A stretch of DNA of 64,000 nucleotides from Steromphala cineraria. Lineage: Eukaryota > Mollusca > Gastropoda > Trochida > Trochidae. Positions 59,682-64,000 of the stretch are shown here, one piece after another. Every line of letters starts with the position of its first letter. Position 1 is the first letter of the stretch. The notes below the pieces were generated by a model. It made no database searches. It was not told the DNA's origin and was given only the letters and a program-made list of their open reading frames with translations. The DNA is taken from the NCBI GenBank assembly GCA_916613615.1, contig OU744725.1, positions 11,620,253-11,684,252 on the forward strand, given 5' to 3'. The position numbers and the translations under genes are program-made.

Positions 59682-60047
59682 TTGAAAACTTACCTGCCAA
59701 GTACGTTATGTCTCGTCCATGAGATTAATCATGTCCTCCTAATGCGACAACAGGTTAATTCCAAACAATTCAGAGCACAAATGATGTCACCTCGTAGGAG
59801 ACAGATCGCCAACGGATGGAAGCGCGGGCATCAATGTGTTGCTTTAACATCGATGGAATCACAATGGGAGAGCTTTGATAAGTGTCGGAATCTGGCTAAC
59901 GACTTCATTTTCTGTACATATTATGGATTTGAGGAACATCCTGCCTTGCTTGTTGGGTATAAGAAGTGTCGTCTGCTCAATGAAACTATCGCCTGCTTCC
60001 ACCAGCAATGCTTGCTGTGTGCGACGATGCCTCGATGTGCGATGTGA
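59682..60047 (+). CDS. Unassigned cysteine-rich open frame (121 codons)
   Basis: I do not recognise this frame. Its second half is cysteine-rich, with DKC then nine residues to the next C (FIFCTYYGF), and YKKC then eight residues to the next C (ETIACFHQQC), followed by LLCATMPRC. This is loosely like a twin CX9C layout, but one spacing is off. It lies in the CpG-rich patch, which is less AT-rich and so produces open frames more easily. A possible donor (GTGAGC) sits at 60043, just before the stop. No signal peptide or convincing start context is visible. It overlaps the candidate minus-strand exon, and probably only one of the two is real. Confidence 0.18.
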   Translation: MKTYLPSTLCLVHEINHVLLMRQQVNSKQFRAQMMSPRRRQIANGWKRGHQCVALTSMESQWESFDKCRNLANDFIFCTYYGFEEHPALLVGYKKCRLLNETIACFHQQCLLCATMPRCAM

Positions 60048-60100
60048 GCCTTATGGCGAACTCTTCTTCTTTCCCGGTCGATATTGGCACCAGAAAGTTC
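59694..60100 (-). other. Candidate non-coding first exon ending at consensus donor
   Basis: On the minus strand the sequence reads CTTGGCAG then GTAAGTTTTC, a perfect CAG|GTAAGT donor. The exon would end at 59694 and the intron would start at 59693. The exon side is richer in GC and CpG than the surroundings. Minus-strand ATGs here are followed quickly by stops, for example ATG ATT AAT ... TAA, so it would be 5'-UTR rather than coding. The next coding signal downstream on this strand is the KCNQ1-like exon, 32 kb away. The 5' end of the exon cannot be placed. It could also be a different transcript or a chance donor. Confidence 0.3.
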
Positions 60101-60440
60101 CGGCCAAACATTAAGCTTTTATTTCAATTCATTCACCGGGGTGTCATTTTACTTACGGGAAGTGTTTACACATCAAAGATATGGAACTATTGGTGAGAAG
60201 TCTTTCAAATGAGAGCAGTAGATTGGTGTCGACTTCATTGGCTTCTCTCCAGGCGTGAGTCTGACAAGAGTCAAACTGGATCATGGCTTCTCGTCTTTAC
60301 ACATCAACATCACAAGCCGAGGTGACATTACGTCGCTCTCAACTCAGGAAATGTGTAAAAGCTCTGACATTAATGAACAGCGTTGTTGGTCTTGTGAGAT
60401 AAATGTATTATAGTCCCACATGCGCATCGGTAGCTCCCTT
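59780..60440. promoter_or_regulatory. CpG-rich patch, promoter-like
   Basis: CpG dinucleotides are frequent here (CTCGTAGG, GATCGCC, AAGCGCGGG, CCCGGTCG, CACCGGGG, TACGTCGCTC, GCGCATCGG), while most of the window is CpG-poor. In invertebrates with gene-body methylation, such patches often mark unmethylated promoters. No tandem repeat or palindrome explains it. The adjacent minus-strand donor supports a promoter reading. The exact start site is not visible. Confidence 0.3.
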
Positions 60441-61280
60441 GATGCTTGGTGTTGTGAAGTACATTTTGCAGACAACCTTTTTTAAATGAATGTGTTGTAA
60501 AACTTTTGTTTCTATGTGTTTTGAAGTACGTTACGCAAATGAAAAATCGTGATTGAATGAATTACATTTCAAGTCCAGGGATACTACTGCAGTAAATCTT
60601 TCAAAGGTGGTGCGGTATTCCGCAGAGGAAATTTCTTTTTAGAATGGATGATTCCTGGTTCCTTGGATCGACACAGAGATCATTCTATGATTCCTGATCG
60701 AAATCAGTGCTTCAGAAGTTTTGGTTATATTTATGGCAAACCTAACGATTTTCGAAAATATGCGATTGCGAACACTAATGACTCAGAGCAAAGCCTCGGT
60801 GTTAAATTGATTTCGTCTTAAGATACAACAACGCAGTTACAATAGAACATGTGCCAATCCAAAGTTTGAAGTAGCTGGCTTAATTTAAAGCAATTCTTCA
60901 ATTATTTTAAAGTTTAAATGCAGGATCAAATCACAAGTGTTTAACGAGGAAATACTCTATTATCAGCTGGTTTAATTTGGGTCATAGTTTACTTTTTAAA
61001 AATGCACACATATAAGTGAGTTTGGTACCCATTTGAGACGTCGCAATTTTATTTGTTATTCGAAATATGAATAGAAATATTCGTATATTGTTAATCCATT
61101 TTTCATTAACCAGACAAAGATATATCACATGTGATAAGCATGTATACTTATCAAATTTCATCCCATGGTAGAATGAACAATGTGACTCATTATCATTCAG
61201 TCTGCACGACTACTAGTTCTTGTAATATATCGAGACAAGTCAACTGTAGGGTTAAACAGCAGCAGAACATGTTTTTAACT
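60441..61280. other. Sequence upstream of the CpG-rich patch, no feature seen
   Basis: No genes or strong repeats were seen. Confidence 0.45.
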
Positions 61281-61475
61281 TTTTAGAGGGACAGTCCCAT
61301 TAGGCTATGTATTGTGGAAACGAAATTCAAGGGGACATTTCATTTGTTTGCATATTATGCCATTAGTACATGATCATAACACAAGAAATTTGAATCATAT
61401 TTGTTAATTTATATTTACTGATTCGACAAAGAAGAGCGTACAAGCGAATTATGTTTCCACAAAACTTTCCAAAAT
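61281..61475 (+). mobile_element. MITE-like family A, worn copy
   Basis: TTTAGAGGGACAGTCCCATT ... TTGTGGAAACGAAATTCAAG then GGGACATTTCA matches the 7000 copy. A decayed right arm (AATTATGTTTCCACAAAACT) follows. Confidence 0.7.
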
Positions 61476-62689
61476 TTCCCGAAAGTGTGAATGAAACACT
61501 GATGATAATTACGCCAACCGTTTTCAATCTCAAGGAATTTGAAAATTAAGCGTAGGTCTATTATCAACATTTATAGATGACAGTGGTTGTTTTGAAAATT
61601 CAAAGTCAAGTCATTCACATGGAAAATGTCATTGGAAATGTAAAACTAAAGGGGGATTCATGTCTACTAGTAGATATTAATGCAAAGTTTATATTGAAGC
61701 TCAAACGTGCATTTTGCTCAAACGTTTCCTCGAACCAAGTCTTTGCAGAAAATAAAAAAAGACAAACAAAGTGAAGATTTTCTGGAAAACAATTTAGTAT
61801 TTATTTTGAACATACACATTGTTTCTCAGTAAATGTTTACACTCTCACCAGTTGGATTGTAAGGGAATACTTTAATGTGATAATTATATAAATTAATAAA
61901 TAGTAAACAAAGATAACATTACTTTTTCGACAAAACTCTTATCAGAGATTAATATGTAAGAAACATATTGAATTTTCCTAAGTGAAATTCAAAAATGAAA
62001 ATATCTTTGAAATTATAATTTATGAACTATGCAGGGGAATTTTACAATTACAATGAGTCAATATTTCCTAAGGTTTTGTTTCTTGGTGAATGAATTTTCA
62101 GAATTTAGATATAACATTCTGTAATCATATGGATTGCTGATCGATCGATTACGACTCGATTAGCGTTTATGAACAAACAGAAATACATAACAAAAGTGTA
62201 TAATATTATTCAAAAACTATACTGAAATAACCTACCTCTATATTTATTTGTTTTGGGAGGGGGTGGAGTGTTATGGGAATGTATGTGGACGGGGCGCAGT
62301 GGGTATGTCGTTGCAGTAACCATTCCCTATTGAAGTTTTGTACATCATTTTGATTATTAACGACAATGATTCGAGTAAGTACACCGGGATACAAACTATG
62401 TATAATATATGACGAGACGATGCCAATTTGATGCAAAAAAAACACAAGATTGCGTTCAAAAAGCAGTTTGGCGGCTTTCAAGTGGAAGGAATTGTTCACG
62501 AGGGTTACCTGTCCTTATCGTCAGAGCATACGACTATATGTGTTGTCCTCCTTTTCTAACTGTTTATAATACCATACATAATTATATACAAATAAAGGCT
62601 TCCCTTAATATAATATAGATTAACGCAAGTAATGAACTTACATAGCAAATCCCCGACAGAGAAAGGATGATAATTGATATTCACTGGTG
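61476..62689. other. AT-rich sequence, no gene called
   Basis: Frames at 61577-61774 and 62206-62618 have no recognisable features. The minus-strand 97-codon frame (62206-62499) is unassigned. Confidence 0.4.
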
Positions 62690-62859
62690 ATTGATGAATA
62701 ATTAATTAAGAAAGACAGTGTTTGATCTCAACTAACAATTCATTAGAAAGACAGCAATCAGACCTGACACATGGAATTTACACGGTGAATAATTGATAAT
62801 GAGGTATGTAAGTCCATGGGCTTGATACAAATTACGCAACATCGTTAGAATAAAAGCAT

Positions 62860-63070
62860 GAAAAGTGATATTGAATTGATAAAGAGTACCAAAGAAGCTA
62901 CATTGAATTGGTGTACACATAGATATAATAATGAGATTTGATAAGAGCCCTAGATACAATAATGACATATGATAAAGAGTTAAAGGGTCTTTGATACACT
63001 AATGAGATGGATTCAATAGTGATATGTGATGAATAGACATTGATAAAATAATAACATTTGATGAAACACA
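62860..63070 (+). repeat. Degenerate ~35-40-bp tandem repeat
   Basis: TACAATAATGACATATGATA then AAGAG and variants (ATAATGAGATTTGATAAGAG, CTAATGAGATGGATTCAATA) recur five to six times. Confidence 0.7.
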
Positions 63071-64000
63071 GATCATAGTTCTTTCAAAGGATTGTATGAC
63101 AGGGTTATATAGTGTGGACCCGAAGTCTAGTTTTGTTTCCTGTTTTACATTCTTTTATCAGTGCATGGTTTAACCTTTCACATTTTGCTGAGGATGTTTC
63201 ATCGATAAATATGAAAAAACAGGAGTTCGAAAAATCGATAGCCAGTAAATCTAAGACTCCAAATTCATAGAGGGCTGCCAACAAATAAGTTCCAAAACAA
63301 TACACGGGTCCCGTTTAATCGAAAATTCGAAAGTTCGAGTGAATACAACAGCATTTTGACTAGATGAGAACTGATAAGCAATGTCAGGAAAACACGACGA
63401 AAACGGTCCTTAAATAATGACACAACTCCCGCAATCGTAACATGTATCCATACAAGTATACAGAATCGAAGATTTTATATGAGTGTCCATGACAAGTGCC
63501 TATATACTAGTATTTCCCGAGCGAGAGCGAGGCATATACTCAAAATATACTTCAAAGAATAACCAAAAGGCCGCTTAAAACGTCTTGCACCAGTTCGATT
63601 TAACAGAATAAATTCTCATCGTTCAATTAAATATATATCTGAGACAATGGAAAACAATTTGCGATGTAACTTTAAAGTAACCTTTCCTATAATCAAATTC
63701 CTGAAAATTAAGCACAAGTTCAATGTAACATATATTCTTCGGCCCATATTTCAATCTCCCGTACAATGTTAGCGCTAGTTAGATGTTCCAACTCTCCGCT
63801 TCTCTCTGCCACCCAATGTTGAGAGTCACTAATTACCGCCTCTCCACCCGAGGCAATTATAGCTGCTAATGACAGGAACTAGTCGAGGAAATCTGGCATC
63901 AATGGACTATTTTTTCGACAATCAATTCGGACAGAGACTTATAGGTCAAGGTGTTCATTCTTCCTGGTAACTGATACCTAGGTCATTGTCCTCATATTTG
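63071..64000. other. Unique sequence with a CpG-richer end
   Basis: CCCGAGCGAGAGCGAGGC at 63517-63534 resembles the palindrome centres, with weak symmetry around it. The block 63740-63900 has homeodomain-like sites (CTAATTACCGCC, GCTAATGACAGG) and few simple runs. No genes were seen. Confidence 0.35.

Overview
The window is nuclear DNA from an animal, most likely a bivalve mollusc. It is AT-rich and almost gene-free, and it is packed with tandem arrays, tRNA-derived SINEs, short inverted-repeat elements and long palindromes. The one unmistakable gene piece is split by a spliceosomal intron and encodes an animal KCNQ1-type potassium channel. The bivalve assignment rests on the general look of the repeat families, such as GGACGG-tailed elements and TTAAAGGG-ended MITEs. 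It is an inference, not a proof. No bacterial, organellar or viral genes were seen.

Layout. The KCNQ1-like first coding exon lies on the minus strand at 27436-27096. It ends at a strong splice donor whose position and phase match human KCNQ1 exon 1. Everything from 27095 down to base 1 is then probably the first coding intron, and no further channel exon was found in it. Upstream of the exon (27437-64000) lies 5' flank or 5'-UTR intron. A CpG-rich patch at about 59.8-60.4 kb carries a consensus minus-strand splice donor at 59694/59693. This is the best candidate in the window for a remote promoter and non-coding first exon of the same gene, but it is unproven.

Repeats fill most of the rest. 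There are four large or well-defined minisatellites: 43-bp units at 29.3-32.1 kb, 37-bp units at 52.65-54.54 kb, 42-bp units at 15.7-16.2 kb and 47/48-bp units at 48.75-49.23 kb. A 155-bp tandem family lies at 20.7-22.3 kb, and several degenerate arrays occur elsewhere. Three MITE-like families share a TTAAAGGG terminus. Four elements share GAGCT-type inverted ends and a GGAC-rich microsatellite; one of these has about nine internal ~144-bp units. Three long palindromes have unrelated arms but share an asymmetric centre, AACGAG...CGAGTT. At least six SINE copies or fragments are visible.

The long open frames at 15.7-16.2 kb and 48.6-49.2 kb come from arrays whose unit is a multiple of three, and they are not taken as genes. 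No new multi-gene system is visible. The most interesting signals are the shared-centre palindromes, the nine-unit higher-order structure found independently in two minisatellites, and the KCNQ1 5' architecture.
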